From an uncultured Bacilli bacterium (lineage in GTDB: Bacteria; Bacillota_I; Bacilli_A; ML615J-28; CAG-313), in the NCBI GenBank assembly GCA_944326155.1, contig CALVCV010000004.1, positions 1-64,000 on the forward strand: 64,000 bases of DNA. The letters are read 5' to 3'. Positions within the stretch are counted from its first letter, which is position 1. Every line of letters begins with the position of its first letter. The translations under genes were made by a program, and so were the position numbers. Below are positions 8,402 through 19,400 of this stretch, piece after piece. The notes below the pieces were generated by a model that ran no database searches, was not told where the DNA came from, and saw nothing but the letters and a program-made list of their open reading frames with translations.

Positions 8402-10747
8402 TTATACATTAATTTTATTAAAATCTTCTAGCTTTAATTCGCTAAATACACTACCTAATTCATCCTCATCCTCAGCAAAAGGATTTTCTTCTTTCTTATC
8501 TAAATCTTCATTATAATTAACATATTCGATTAATTTATTTTTTAAAATTGTCTTACGATTATTTTCTACTCTTCTAATAGCTTGCTTCATCATCTGCACA
8601 TCACCAATTAAAATTAAAATCTTTTTGGCTCTTGTAATTGCTGTATAAATTAATTTTCTTTTCAACATAATAAAATGTTTAGAAGAAATCGGCATGATAA
8701 CAATATCAAATTCACAACCTTGAGCCTTATGAATACTGATGGCATAAGCAAGGCTTAAATCTTCTAACTCATCTATCGTATACTCAACAATAGCTTGATC
8801 AAAAACAACTTTTAACCCTATGATTTTTAGATCTTTAAAAATAAATGACTCAATATAGCCAACATCACCATTCATAATACCTTTTTCTGCTCTATTTACA
8901 AGTTGAATAACTTTATCATTTTCTCTGAAGACTTGGCCAAAATGTTTGATTTCAAACCTATCTTCTTCTAAAGGATTGATGAGTTCTTGAATTCTAGCAT
9001 TTATTTCATTAATTCCACAATCACCTTTGTACATCGGAATTAAGATTTGTAAATCTTTTTTAATATCATATCCTCTAGATATATATCGTGATGTCGCATC
9101 CACTAAAATCGTAGAAAGATGCGCATTATCAGTTGCAATAAAAACGCGATCATTTAATTTATCTAAAATATTATCCGATAAAATTCCTTCGTTAATATGA
9201 TGAGCAAGTTGAATAATACTTGAATTTTCAGCTTGGCGATGAATTTTTGTAAGTCGAATCGTCTTAATTTCTCTTGAATCAATCAAATCTTTTAATACTT
9301 GACCGGGTCCTACACTTGGTAGTTGATCAACATCACCTACAATAATAAGTCTTGCGTCATCTTGCATGGAAGTGATTAATCTTGAAGCAATTGGTAAATC
9401 CATCATTGAGGCTTCATCTATAATAATTAATTTGGATATTGTTTTGTTATATTTAGAATAAGTAAAATTATTACCTCCCGTATAACCTAAAAACTTATGA
9501 ATGGTCATTGATGACATGTTCGTTGATTCTTTTAAGCGCTTTGCTGCTTTTCCTGTTGGAGCAAGCAAAGCGATATAGTCGGCAAGTAGACTATTATCTT
9601 TATTTAATTTGAAAAACATTTCAATAATTGCTTTGATAATTGTTGTTTTACCAGTACCTGGACCACCTGTAATAATAATGATAGGTTCAGTAAAGGCGCT
9701 TAAAATGGCATTTTCTTGTTCTTTACTAAACTCAATATGAGATTTACTTTTAATTTTGTAATAATTACTTTCAATATCTTCTTTCTCATAAGTTATCATT
9801 TTATGTTCAATATCTCTTTTATCTTTTAACATTTTGGCAAGTTCCAAGGCTAATTCTAACTCTTGCATATACATTTTATAATCAAAGATATTTTTATTTT
9901 GATCAATAAAAAGTTTTTTTTCTTTTACTAAATGTTCTAAAACTTGTTCATAACTTGTTGCATCAATTTCTTTAGTCAAATATCGTGTAATTTGATCATA
10001 TAAATCCATTTTAGCAATATAGCTATTACCAAGATTATATAATGTTTCATGTAAAACATATCCAACAAGGGCATTTAGTCTTACAAGGCTATCCTCTTTA
10101 ATCCCAATTTTTAACGCAAAAACATCATTTTTCTTAAAGCCAAAACGTTCAATCTTTTCCATTAAAATATAAGGATTTTCTTGGACTATTTGTTTTGCCA
10201 TATTACCAAATATAGATATAATTTTATGCGCCATATCAAGACTTAAACCATTATCTAAAAAATAGACAACTGTTTCTTGATTGATTTGATCACTTAAAAT
10301 ACCCATTCGAATAATCGATTTTTGCTTATTTGTTATTTTAAGACCATCTAAGGCATCTTCATTTTCTTGAATGATGCTTAGGCAGTTTAGTCCTAATTTA
10401 TCAATAATCATTTTGGCAATTTTAGGCCCAATACTAGGAAACATGTCACTTGATAGATAACTAATAATTCCCAATTCGGTTTTGATCAACTTTCTTTGAA
10501 AACGTGTAAATTTAAATTGTAAACCATAATTTGTATCTCTAACAAAATCGCCATCAAAACTATATTCTTCGGATGTTTGAGGTTCACGATCAAAGGAGCC
10601 AACTAATGTAATGGTATTGCCAACAATTTTGCTTTTTTTCATCGCAATGGTTTTATCTTTATAATCGAGTTCTAATATAACAACTGTATATCCATTTTCA
10701 GGATTATAGTAATTCACTCTTGTAATAATACCATGAATTGTTTCCAT
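8402..10747 (-). CDS. recD2: ATP-dependent 5'-3' DNA helicase RecD2
   Basis: A 781-residue superfamily 1B helicase of the RecD2/YrrC type, which acts without RecBC in Firmicutes and is linked to replication-fork maintenance and mismatch repair. It has an N-terminal OB-like domain (about 1-110) and helix-hairpin-helix region (about 110-300), the Walker A motif GGPGTGKTT with K367, Walker B IIIDEASM, an SH3-like insertion, and the C-terminal UvrD-like part with SIHKAQGCEFDIVIMP and YTAITRAK. The N-terminal extension separates it from the RecD subunit of RecBCD. The ATG has AGGAGAGG upstream. A stem-loop separates it from mnmA downstream of the repair/tRNA operon. Confidence 0.93.
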   Translation of the reverse strand: METIHGIITRVNYYNPENGYTVVILELDYKDKTIAMKKSKIVGNTITLVGSFDREPQTSEEYSFDGDFVRDTNYGLQFKFTRFQRKLIKTELGIISYLSSDMFPSIGPKIAKMIIDKLGLNCLSIIQENEDALDGLKITNKQKSIIRMGILSDQINQETVVYFLDNGLSLDMAHKIISIFGNMAKQIVQENPYILMEKIERFGFKKNDVFALKIGIKEDSLVRLNALVGYVLHETLYNLGNSYIAKMDLYDQITRYLTKEIDATSYEQVLEHLVKEKKLFIDQNKNIFDYKMYMQELELALELAKMLKDKRDIEHKMITYEKEDIESNYYKIKSKSHIEFSKEQENAILSAFTEPIIIITGGPGTGKTTIIKAIIEMFFKLNKDNSLLADYIALLAPTGKAAKRLKESTNMSSMTIHKFLGYTGGNNFTYSKYNKTISKLIIIDEASMMDLPIASRLITSMQDDARLIIVGDVDQLPSVGPGQVLKDLIDSREIKTIRLTKIHRQAENSSIIQLAHHINEGILSDNILDKLNDRVFIATDNAHLSTILVDATSRYISRGYDIKKDLQILIPMYKGDCGINEINARIQELINPLEEDRFEIKHFGQVFRENDKVIQLVNRAEKGIMNGDVGYIESFIFKDLKIIGLKVVFDQAIVEYTIDELEDLSLAYAISIHKAQGCEFDIVIMPISSKHFIMLKRKLIYTAITRAKKILILIGDVQMMKQAIRRVENNRKTILKNKLIEYVNYNEDLDKKEENPFAEDEDELGSVFSELKLEDFNKINV

Positions 10748-10779
10748 ATTTTCCTCTCCTATCCTATATAAATTAGAAC

Positions 10780-10816
10780 AAACGTGTTTTATTTCTAAGT
10801 GAAATAAAGCACGTTT
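10780..10816 (-). terminator. Stem-loop between mnmA and recD2
   Basis: A 16-bp inverted repeat (10780-10795 with 10801-10816) with one mismatch and a 5-nt loop, followed leftward by a short T-rich stretch. It is a plausible terminator of the walJ-to-mnmA operon, though with a weak T-run. Confidence 0.5.
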
Positions 10817-10822
10817 TATTTT

Positions 10823-11953
10823 TTAGTATTTTCTTAAAACATCATTCATATAAACTTGATTAATGGTTCCTCCACCTAAACAATATTCACCATCATAAAA
10901 AACACAAGCTTGACCAGGCGTAATCGCTTTAACAGGTCTACTACATTTTACTTCTAAAGTCGTATCGTTAATCCATGATACGCTTATGTCTTCATCAGGT
11001 TGACGATATCTAAACTTGGCTTGCATCTTTTGGCCATTAATAAAACGTTCATTAATAATATTGACATCTGTTACGATTACCCTATTGGCATATAAAAGTT
11101 CAATATCGTTTCCTTGACCTACGATTAATTGATTATGAAGGGTATCTTTCCCACATACAAACCATGCCTCACCTGGTCCACCGATATGAAGTCCTCTTCT
11201 TTGACCAATTGTGTAATACATTACACCATCATGCTTACCAACAATCTTGCCATCAGTTGAAATAATATCACCAGGATTTGCAGGAATATAATTCATTAAG
11301 AACTCTTTAAAATTTCTTTCGCCAATAAAACAAACACCTGTTGAGTCTTTTTTGTCAGCAACAACTAAATTATATTTTCTAGCAAGCGCTCTTACATCAG
11401 GTTTCAGCATGTCTCCAATAGGAAATAATGCTTTAGCAAGTTGGCTAGAACTAAGTTGTGATAAAAAGTAAGTTTGATCTTTATTACTATCTACACCTCT
11501 TAATAAATAATGCGTATCACCATTGTGAATAACTCTTGCATAGTGTCCCATGGCAATATAATCAGCACCCAATTCAATCGCTTTATCCAAAAAAGTCTTA
11601 AATTTAATCTCTTTATTGCATAAAATATCAGGGTTAGGTGTTCGATCTTTTTTATATTCTTCAAGGAAAAAAATAAAAACCGAGTTCCAATATTCTTCAA
11701 TAAAATCGACACGATGAAGCTTAACACCTAATTGTTCAGCTACTTTTTTCGCATCTTGGTAATCTTTTTCTTGTGGGCATACATCATCCATCAAATCAGG
11801 ATTACCTAAAATATCGTTGTTAACAGCAGAATCCCAGTTGCGCATAAACATAGCTTCAACATCATATCCTTGTTCTAACAATTTAATTAAACTTACACTA
11901 CTATCAACGCCACCAGATAAACCGACAATTACTTTTGGTTTTCTTTTTTCCAT
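10823..11953 (-). CDS. mnmA: tRNA-specific 2-thiouridylase MnmA
   Basis: A 376-residue PP-loop enzyme that thiolates U34 of tRNA-Lys, -Glu and -Gln. The ATP pyrophosphatase motif SGGVDSS is at residues 13-19. The two catalytic cysteines are present: C112 (DILCNKEIKF) and C208 (STGVCFIGERNF), matching the Cys pair of the E. coli enzyme. The C-terminal beta-barrel contains GQACVFYDGEYCLGGG. Length is normal. The start overlaps the uvrB stop by one base (TAATG), so the genes are translationally coupled. The sulfur donor (an IscS/NifS-type desulfurase) is not in the window. Confidence 0.96.
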   Translation of the reverse strand: MEKRKPKVIVGLSGGVDSSVSLIKLLEQGYDVEAMFMRNWDSAVNNDILGNPDLMDDVCPQEKDYQDAKKVAEQLGVKLHRVDFIEEYWNSVFIFFLEEYKKDRTPNPDILCNKEIKFKTFLDKAIELGADYIAMGHYARVIHNGDTHYLLRGVDSNKDQTYFLSQLSSSQLAKALFPIGDMLKPDVRALARKYNLVVADKKDSTGVCFIGERNFKEFLMNYIPANPGDIISTDGKIVGKHDGVMYYTIGQRRGLHIGGPGEAWFVCGKDTLHNQLIVGQGNDIELLYANRVIVTDVNIINERFINGQKMQAKFRYRQPDEDISVSWINDTTLEVKCSRPVKAITPGQACVFYDGEYCLGGGTINQVYMNDVLRKY

Positions 11954-13941
11954 TACTTTTCACCTGCCTTTAATTCTAAAATAATATCTCTAAGTGTCAT
12001 TGCTTCTTCAAAATTTAATGCTGCTGCAGCATCTTTCATTTGTTTTTCTAATTTCTTAAGAATATCTTTTTGTTCAATCTTAGACATTTTTTTAAATGAT
12101 GCTACATTGATAATTTCATTAATATTTTCATTTATTATATCATCAGATTCAATTGATAAACTTTCACCAATTTCTTTTTGAATTGTTGTTGGAATAATAT
12201 GATGAACAAGATTATATTTTTCTTGAATATGTCTTCTTCGATTCGTTTCATCAATTGCTTTTTGCATTGACTCCGTCATGTTATCCGCATACATAATGAC
12301 ACGACCATTTTTATTACGAGCTGCACGACCTATTGTTTGTATTAACGATCTTTCACTTCTTAAAAAACCTTCTTTATCAGCATCTAAAATGCAAATCAAA
12401 CTTACCTCAGGAATATCTAAACCTTCTCTTAATAAATTAATACCAACAATTACATCATATATACCTTGGCGAAGTTTCCGAATAATTTCTAAACGATCTA
12501 AAGCTTTAATCTCAGAATGTAAATAAGCAACTTTTATGCCACTTTCTTTTAAATAAGCAGTTAAATCTTCACTCATTTTAATCGTTAAAGTCGTAATCAA
12601 AGTTCTTTCATGTTTAGTATTTTGTTTTCTAATATCATCAAGAATATAATCAATTTGATTTTGAGTTTTCCTAACTTCAATTAATGGATCAAGTAGACCA
12701 GTTGGTCTAATGATTTGTTCAATAATTTCATAACTACGAGCCATTTCATAGTCACCAGGGGTAGCAGAAATATAAATAACTTGCTTAATTTTTTGTTGAA
12801 ATTCTTCAAAATTAAGAGGACGATTATCAAGTGCTGATGGTAGACGAAAACCATAATCAACTAAAGTTTGTTTTCTACTTCTATCCCCATTAAACATTCC
12901 CCTTATTTGAGGGATAGTAACATGTGATTCATCAATAACCATCAAATAATCATCACCAAAAAAATCTAATAAAACTGATGGAGTTTCTCCTGCTTCTCTT
13001 AAACTCAAATGTCTAGAATAATTTTCAATACCACTACAACTACCAATTTCTTTTAACATTTCGATATCATATTTAGTTCTTTGTTCAATCCGTTCTGCTT
13101 CTAATAATTGACCGCGTTCTTTAAAATAAATTATGCGTTCTTCTAATTCTTTTTCAATTCTTCTAATGGCTTCTACTTTTTTATCTTCACTTAAAATAAA
13201 ATGTGTTGCAGGAAAAATAGAAACAATATCAGTTAATTTAGTTACTTTACCTGTGACAACATCAAAATAAGCTATGCGTTCTATTTCATCATCAAAAAAG
13301 GTTACCCGAATTGCACTACTACTTTCACTAGTTGGAAAAATGTCAACATTATCACCTTTTACTCTAAATGTTCCTCTTTCAAAAGTAATATTGTTACGTA
13401 TAAATTGCATAGATACTAATTTTTCAAGTAAAACGTCTCTTTTAATAGTCGAAGCTTTTCTTAATACCAACATCGAGTTTTCATAATCTTCAGGATCTCC
13501 AATACCATAGATACAAGAAACCGATGCCACAATAATGGTATCTTTTCTTTCTAAGATGCTTTGGGTTGCCGCATGTCTCATTTGGTCAATTTCATCATTA
13601 ATACTTGAATCTTTTTCAATATACATATCTTTACTAGGAACATATGCTTCTGGTTGGTAATAATCATAATAAGAAATGAAATATTCTACACGATTTTCAG
13701 GAAAAAGACTTTTAAGTTCTGCATATAATTGGCCTGCTAAGGTCTTATTATGGGCAATTACAATTGTTGGTTTATTAACATTATTAATAACATTAGCAAT
13801 GGTAAAAGTTTTACCTGTACCCGTTGCGCCAAGAAGTGTCTGCTCTGGTATACCAAGGTTAATATTGTCTGTTAATCGTTTAATTGCTTCAATTTGATCC
13901 CCCATTGGTTGATAAGGGGCTATTAGTTTAAACTTATTCAT
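11953..13941 (-). CDS. uvrB: Excinuclease ABC subunit B
   Basis: A 662-residue UvrB, the damage-verifying helicase of nucleotide excision repair. Walker A GATGTGKT is at residues 38-45, followed by the beta-hairpin region [12 protein letters not shown] that clamps damaged DNA, helicase motifs ending in QTIGRAARN, and a C-terminal UVR motif ([19 protein letters not shown]) that contacts UvrA/UvrC. Full length. It begins 3 nt after the membrane-protein gene upstream with only a weak ribosome-binding site, suggesting coupled translation. uvrA and uvrC are not in the window. Confidence 0.97.
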   Translation of the reverse strand: MNKFKLIAPYQPMGDQIEAIKRLTDNINLGIPEQTLLGATGTGKTFTIANVINNVNKPTIVIAHNKTLAGQLYAELKSLFPENRVEYFISYYDYYQPEAYVPSKDMYIEKDSSINDEIDQMRHAATQSILERKDTIIVASVSCIYGIGDPEDYENSMLVLRKASTIKRDVLLEKLVSMQFIRNNITFERGTFRVKGDNVDIFPTSESSSAIRVTFFDDEIERIAYFDVVTGKVTKLTDIVSIFPATHFILSEDKKVEAIRRIEKELEERIIYFKERGQLLEAERIEQRTKYDIEMLKEIGSCSGIENYSRHLSLREAGETPSVLLDFFGDDYLMVIDESHVTIPQIRGMFNGDRSRKQTLVDYGFRLPSALDNRPLNFEEFQQKIKQVIYISATPGDYEMARSYEIIEQIIRPTGLLDPLIEVRKTQNQIDYILDDIRKQNTKHERTLITTLTIKMSEDLTAYLKESGIKVAYLHSEIKALDRLEIIRKLRQGIYDVIVGINLLREGLDIPEVSLICILDADKEGFLRSERSLIQTIGRAARNKNGRVIMYADNMTESMQKAIDETNRRRHIQEKYNLVHHIIPTTIQKEIGESLSIESDDIINENINEIINVASFKKMSKIEQKDILKKLEKQMKDAAAALNFEEAMTLRDIILELKAGEK

Positions 13942-13944
13942 TTG

Positions 13945-14802
13945 TTATTTCTTCATATATACGACATTTTTGGGATTTTTTAAATCATACAAAATGTTAA
14001 TATATTGTTCTTGGGTTTCAGTATACATAAAAGAATTCAAATGAGCTTTAACAAGTTCACCTTTATTATTATAGAATTCAATTTCGATTAACGATTCTTT
14101 ATTCCCTTTAATATCTTTATTGCGACCGAATTTAAATGTCTTTACTTCAGCCATGCATTTTGCGCCATACAATTTTAAATAGTTCTGGTTTTCCTCTTTT
14201 GATGCGGTAGTTAGTCTTTCAATCAAATATGGAATCGTTACAATATACATAAATAATGGTAACATATAAATTAACATTGAAGAAAAATCAACACAACTAA
14301 AAATATTTTCTACATTGGTATTGGTTTCATTAAAAATGTTGAATCCCCCAGAACGAATAATTAAAGTTGTAAACCAACCTGTCATAAACATGCCAACAAA
14401 AGCTAAAAATGCATCAGTTACGATTGGAGCAGCTTTAATTTTAATTTGATTTCCTTCTAAATAAGTTGGAAAACAAGTAACTCTTTTTAACTCATCAACT
14501 TTAGGGTAATAAATTTCTAATTCTTGGTCAACATAATATTGATCATTAAAAGCTTTTTCACTAAACTCAAAATAATCAACAAATTTGACAAAATTAGTTG
14601 GTGATACATATTCTACTTTTACAAAAACACGCTTCTTTTCACGAATAATTTCAACAACTTTAGCCTTGACTGCATTATATTCTTTTTTCATACCATTATT
14701 TACTTTTATAGCACGAACTAAGTTAATAATAAAACATACAATATAGCCTAACATAAAGGCTACAATACAAATGTAATAAATTATGCTTAAAGCAACGTTC
14801 AT
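13945..14802 (-). CDS. Four-helix membrane protein with two DUF3592-like soluble segments
   Basis: A 285-residue membrane protein. Hydrophobic segments lie at about residues 5-30, 128-150 and 175-195. Two soluble beta-rich stretches follow the first and last segments: about 40-115 (AKVVEIIREKKRVFVKVEYVSP) and about 215-285 (AEVKTFKFGRNK... IEIEFYNNKGELVKA). The similar pattern of the two halves resembles DUF3592-type domains, but I give no function. AGGAGG lies 5 nt before the ATG. It is wedged between rlmH and uvrB with gaps of 9 and 3 nt, so it belongs to the same operon. Confidence 0.65.
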   Translation of the reverse strand: MNVALSIIYYICIVAFMLGYIVCFIINLVRAIKVNNGMKKEYNAVKAKVVEIIREKKRVFVKVEYVSPTNFVKFVDYFEFSEKAFNDQYYVDQELEIYYPKVDELKRVTCFPTYLEGNQIKIKAAPIVTDAFLAFVGMFMTGWFTTLIIRSGGFNIFNETNTNVENIFSCVDFSSMLIYMLPLFMYIVTIPYLIERLTTASKEENQNYLKLYGAKCMAEVKTFKFGRNKDIKGNKESLIEIEFYNNKGELVKAHLNSFMYTETQEQYINILYDLKNPKNVVYMKK

Positions 14803-14811
14803 AATTTCCTC

Positions 14812-15270
14812 CTATTTATGATATTCTTTATGATTGATTATCGTTAGTGCACGATATATTTGTTCCATTAAAATTAATCTCATTAACTGATGAGGATATG
14901 TCATATCAGAAAATGATAAAGCAAAGTCACTGCGTTTTTTGACTTTTTCACTTAGCCCATTCGAACCACCAATAATAAATGTGACAATTGATGTGTTATA
15001 AATAAATTGTTTTTCTAGATATTTACTAAAAGCAATGCTATCTAGTTTTTTGCCTAAGATTTCTAAAGTAATAACATATTCATCACTTGTAATTTTGCTT
15101 AGAATTTCGATACCTTCGTTTTCAATATTTTTTGAAATATCAAGCGTATTATACTCTTTTAATTCTAAGATTTGTAATTTTTGAAAACCCTCAATTCTTT
15201 TTTTATATTCATTTATACCATCAACTAAAAATTGTTCTTTTAGTTTACCTACACAAATTACTTTAATCAT
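14812..15270 (-). CDS. rlmH: 23S rRNA (pseudouridine1915-N3)-methyltransferase RlmH
   Basis: A 152-residue SPOUT methyltransferase that methylates pseudouridine 1915 in helix 69 of 23S rRNA using S-adenosylmethionine. The knot region FIIGGSNGLSEKV and the highly conserved C-terminus (SFSDMTYPHQLMRLILMEQ, then YRALTIINHKEYHK) are intact. Length matches the usual 155-160. The start codon overlaps the walJ stop by one base (TAATG). The walJ-rlmH order is common in Firmicutes. Confidence 0.96.
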   Translation of the reverse strand: MIKVICVGKLKEQFLVDGINEYKKRIEGFQKLQILELKEYNTLDISKNIENEGIEILSKITSDEYVITLEILGKKLDSIAFSKYLEKQFIYNTSIVTFIIGGSNGLSEKVKKRSDFALSFSDMTYPHQLMRLILMEQIYRALTIINHKEYHK

Positions 15271-16058
15271 TATTTGACCTCAATGATGGGTAAAACTTCA
15301 TATTGTTTAGCTAATAACACTTGGCAAGGTATTTGACCATTAAATGCTTTCAATATTTCATTATATGCAATACTTTCTAAATTACACTCTTCACTTAAAT
15401 GTGAAAGTATAATAACTCTAACATATTGATAATTAAAGTCTTTTAGATAATTTGCACATTGAGTATTGGATAAATGACCATGGTCAGATAAGATTCTTTG
15501 AATCAAAGGCCAAGAACGTTTGCTTTCCTTTAACATTTTCACATCATGATTCGATTCAATTGAAATGACTTGTAAATTGGCAATAATCGATAAATACTCC
15601 TCAGGAATATATCCAGTATCAGTAATATATCCATACGTTTTATTACCCAATCCTATTTCTTTAAATAAATAGCCAAAGCAAGAACTAGCATCATGTGATA
15701 ATTTAATTGGTATCATAAATATATTATTTAAATCATAACGATTATTTTCTTTAATTAAATAGATTGGTAAACGACTGAGTTCTCCTCTTAATCTAGCATT
15801 TAAGACTTGATAAACTGCTTCACTTAAGTAAATTTTAGCATGCGTTTTAGTTGCCACACTCACTAAATATTTAATATGATCAATGTGTTCATGTGTTATG
15901 AGGATTGCGTCAATTTTATTCAATATTATTCCTTTTGATAAAAGGCGATTCTTGATTTGTAGATAACTAATACCTGCATCTATTAAAATTTTACTATTTT
16001 TTGTTTGTATATAAGTAGCATTCCCTTTAGAACCACTTGCTAGTACAATTATTTCCAT
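15270..16058 (-). CDS. walJ: MBL-fold hydrolase WalJ (YycJ)
   Basis: A 262-residue metallo-beta-lactamase-fold protein. The metal-binding motif THEHIDH gives H56, H58, D60 and H61; SHDASSCFGY and the late SHLSEEC supply further metal ligands. Family members near walRK are called WalJ/YycJ; they are 5'-3' exonuclease-like hydrolases affecting cell-division or DNA-repair coordination. walR and walK are not in the window, but the direct coupling to rlmH is the usual Firmicutes context. It is the first gene of a five-gene leftward operon (walJ, rlmH, membrane protein, uvrB, mnmA). Confidence 0.88.
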   Translation of the reverse strand: MEIIVLASGSKGNATYIQTKNSKILIDAGISYLQIKNRLLSKGIILNKIDAILITHEHIDHIKYLVSVATKTHAKIYLSEAVYQVLNARLRGELSRLPIYLIKENNRYDLNNIFMIPIKLSHDASSCFGYLFKEIGLGNKTYGYITDTGYIPEEYLSIIANLQVISIESNHDVKMLKESKRSWPLIQRILSDHGHLSNTQCANYLKDFNYQYVRVIILSHLSEECNLESIAYNEILKAFNGQIPCQVLLAKQYEVLPIIEVK

Positions 16059-16116
16059 AGTCCCTCACCAATAATGAATTATATCATATTTGCAAGTTTT
16101 TAGCAAACAAGAAAAT

Positions 16117-16138
16117 AAAAAACCTCTTTTTCAAGAGG
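16117..16138 (-). terminator. Terminator of the YjcZ-like gene
   Basis: A 6-bp stem (CCTCTT/AAGAGG, 16123-16128 with 16133-16138), followed leftward by six T (16117-16122). It lies 22 nt past the stop of the 29-codon gene. Confidence 0.7.
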
Positions 16139-16159
16139 CTTATTTCACATGTTTTTTAA

Positions 16160-16249
16160 CTAGAATCCCCAACATGCACCAATAATAGCAAGCAAAATAA
16201 ATAGAACTAAGATAAAAGCATAACCATATTCACCACGACATTGATTCAT
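16160..16249 (-). CDS. YjcZ-like small sporulation membrane protein (29 aa)
   Basis: A 29-residue protein starting MNQCRGEYGYAFILVLFI and ending GACWGF. It has the hallmarks of the YjcZ/YczN family of tiny sporulation proteins: a short Gly/Tyr-containing head, then one membrane helix of the form FxLxVLFILLxIxGA, then Cys/aromatic residues. The start is supported by a strong AAAGGAGG 7 nt before the ATG. Upstream is a perfect match to the sigma-K promoter consensus and downstream a terminator, so this is a complete single-gene unit active in the mother cell late in sporulation (inferred). Family members are spore-associated, but their biochemical role is unknown. Confidence 0.78.
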   Translation of the reverse strand: MNQCRGEYGYAFILVLFILLAIIGACWGF

Positions 16250-16297
16250 TATTTTTCCTCCTTTCATGATCGATAATGCGCTATCATTTTACACTTT

Positions 16298-16326
16298 TAA
16301 TGTATGATACAATTTAGCATATGGTT
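16298..16326 (-). promoter_or_regulatory. Sigma-K-type promoter of the YjcZ-like gene
   Basis: Leftward AACC (16323-16326), 16-bp spacer, CATACATTA (16298-16306). This fits the Bacillus sigma-K consensus mACm-N16/17-CATANNNTA exactly and is well placed, about 50 nt upstream of the ATG. Confidence 0.6.
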
Positions 16327-16424
16327 ATAACTTTTGCCCATTAGGTTAATTTCACATTAATTTCACATTACAAAATATTTTTTAAAAAAAGACTAATTTA
16401 GTTAGGAAAAATAGATTTTATAAG

Positions 16425-16453
16425 TTGAAATTTTATGTAAAAAATGTTAAAAT
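16425..16453 (+). promoter_or_regulatory. Sigma-A-type promoter of the PrsA-like gene pair
   Basis: TTGAAA (16425-16430), 17-bp spacer, TAAAAT (16448-16453), 45 nt before the start codon. Confidence 0.7.
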
Positions 16454-16497
16454 ATATATGTTAAAAATTTTTTAATTTCAAGAAAGGAAACACAAAA

Positions 16498-19400
16498 ATG
16501 AAAATTTTTAAAAAACTATTGCCAGTTGTAATAGGACTTTCTACTATTATTGTTCTTGCAATTATCCTTGTTATTGTTAGTGCAACAAATAGTAAAACAC
16601 CTAAACTAAGTAATGGTGATGAAAGTTATTTACAATTTAGCAATCTAAATGTAACAAAGCAAAATCTCTATGATGCTTTAAAGAAAGATTATGGCGTAGT
16701 CGAATTAACTCGTCTAATCGATAATTATCTTTACAAAGATGAAGTAGCAAAAGTAAAAGATGAAGATTTAATTCCTTACATTGAAGATGACATCTATGGT
16801 GAAGATTTTAAAGGTGATAAACAAAAAGAATGGAATGATGTAATTGAATCATTAATCATTACAGGTGTTATCGCAAAAGCCGATGCTGATGAAAACGATG
16901 CATACAATGCATATGATAGTAAAGTATGGACTAAAGTAAAAGATTATTATCGTTTACAATATGCTAAAGAGCAATGGGCAAAAGCAGAATATCTAAAGAG
17001 ATATGAAGCAGATCGCAAAGCAGAAGGCAAAACTGGCTTATTTGACGATGAAGACATTGAAGAATATTTTGAAGATAATTTTGGTAAAACTTCAATTGGT
17101 TTATTTATTCCTTTTTCAAGTAAAGCTGCTGCTGATGCAATGATGAAAAAATATGGTATCAATCCTGATGCTTCTAAGACATCATCAACAAGTAATCAAT
17201 TAGCTGGTTGGGTAAAATCGACATTTGATCCTACTAAAAAAGAATATCCTACACTTCATGATTACTTAACACCAGATGAAGTTATTGCCGCATTTATCGG
17301 TATGTATAATGAAGTTTGGGCATATACCAACAATGGTGATGATATTATTACTTCTGAATATTATACAACTTCTGTTAGTGAGGCAAAAACTTTACAATTA
17401 GTAAAAGTTGCTTTAGATGAATTGATGAAAGAACAAAGAAACATCAAAGGTGACTTAAACTTACCATTAGAAGTTGTAATCAATGGTTCTGATGCCAATG
17501 TTACAATTGAATGGAATAAAATAGATGAAGAAAACTTTAAGTTAAATCCTGAAACTGGTGCATTAACAGTTACACGTACTACTTCTAATGTTTCAAATAA
17601 AGTTAACGGAACACTTACTTATGGTACTACTACTCTTGATGTATCTTATGATATCACAGTTACAAAGACAAGTACTGATGATACAGAAAAAGCAACAACA
17701 ATTGATGTTGAAGTTGAAGCTTTAGATGCAGTTTTAGATTATACATTTTCTTTAACTAATGATATTTCTACATATTCTCAATTCATTTGGGAAGTAACAG
17801 ATGATAATGATTATGCAGAATATTTAACATCTAATTCTACAAAATTAACTTATTCTGATGATGCTGCAGAATTCTATAAATCTTATTCAATCAAACTTAA
17901 TACTGTTGGCGATTATTATTGTTTATTTATTAAACTTGGTGAAGGTGAAGAACCTACACTTGAAAATTCTCGTGATGAAGTTATTGCGCAGATGACTGAA
18001 GACTTATATAAAGTTGGTACAAATGAAAAAGCTAATCTTGAAAGAATGTACTATGTTAGACGTCAAGAAAGTGGCTTAAAGATTTATGATAAATTTATTG
18101 AAGCTATTTATGAATATAACTACAATACTTTCTTTGGTACTACTTTAGATGAAGATAATTTTGATGAATTCAAAACTACTCGTAAGAATAAAACTAAAGT
18201 TGTTGCTGTAATTGATGGCTTAGAAATTACACCTGATCAATTATTTGCTGAAATGTCTACAAAATATGGTGCTACATATATTAAGACATTCATTGATCAA
18301 TATTATATTATCAATAGTGATTTCAATGATGTTTACAATCCTTGGAAAAATATTATGGATGAAGATTATATTAAATCTTTATTAAAATCTGATATTTCTT
18401 CATTTAAACAAAACTTTGAACTTGATTATTTCACCTACGAATATTTATCATACTATGGTTATATTCCTAACTTCCCTGCATCATATGGTTGGAAAGACTT
18501 TATCCATGACTACTTTGGTGCTAATTCTGAAGAAGAATTATTAATTAATCGTAACTATGGTGGTAAAATCTATGTTGATGTTTTAGAAAAATATATGGAA
18601 TCACTTTATACTTTCCAAAATATTAAAGATGAAATGGATAAAATTAAAGACGAAGTTTATAAAGTTGATGTAATGAATTTAATCATTTCAGTTGATTATG
18701 ATTATGATGGTAATCCTGATACTAAGATTGTTGAAAGTAATAAAGATGACGAAACTGAAGAGAATTGGACTCCAGAACAAATTGCACTTGCTGAAGAACT
18801 TGCTCAACTGGTTATGACTAGATATGATGAGGTTTTAGCAACAGGTACAATTGCCGAAAAACTTACTGAAATGGTAAATGTTTATAATGAAGCAAGTTAT
18901 GAAGTGATTGAAAATCCAACTTCTTTACAAGAAGCATTTGGTAAATTTAAAGTTGCTGGTTTAAGAATCGAATTTGAAAAGTCTACAAGTTATGATCATA
19001 CATCTTCTTTAGTAGAAGAATTTAAAGATGCAATGCTTGAAATTTGGAATTATGCAAACGATAATGGTCTTGTTTACGATTCAACAGCTGCTGCAGAAGA
19101 TTCAAATTATACAAATCCAATTGTTGAAGCTTTGAAATACAATATTGTAAACCCAGATCACAATTATACTTTTGCAACATCTTATGGTTTCCACGCAGTA
19201 GCAGTTGAAAAAGCATATGATTTTGTTGAACAACCTACTGAAGATGAAATTAAATTATTTGAAGCTTCTACTAATCTTTCTGATGCTCAATCAAATCTAA
19301 CTACTACAAAGACAAATTTAGAAAGTGCTTCTGGTAACGAAACTGCTGTTGCTTCTTATAAAGAACAAATTAAACAATTAGAAGCTGAAGTTGATAAATA

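Noticed and set aside
16315-16323. Second CATANNNTA match (CATATGCTA, leftward) near the YjcZ-like gene
   Set aside because: No AC-type -35 at 16-17 bp, and it overlaps the -35 side of the better-fitting promoter.
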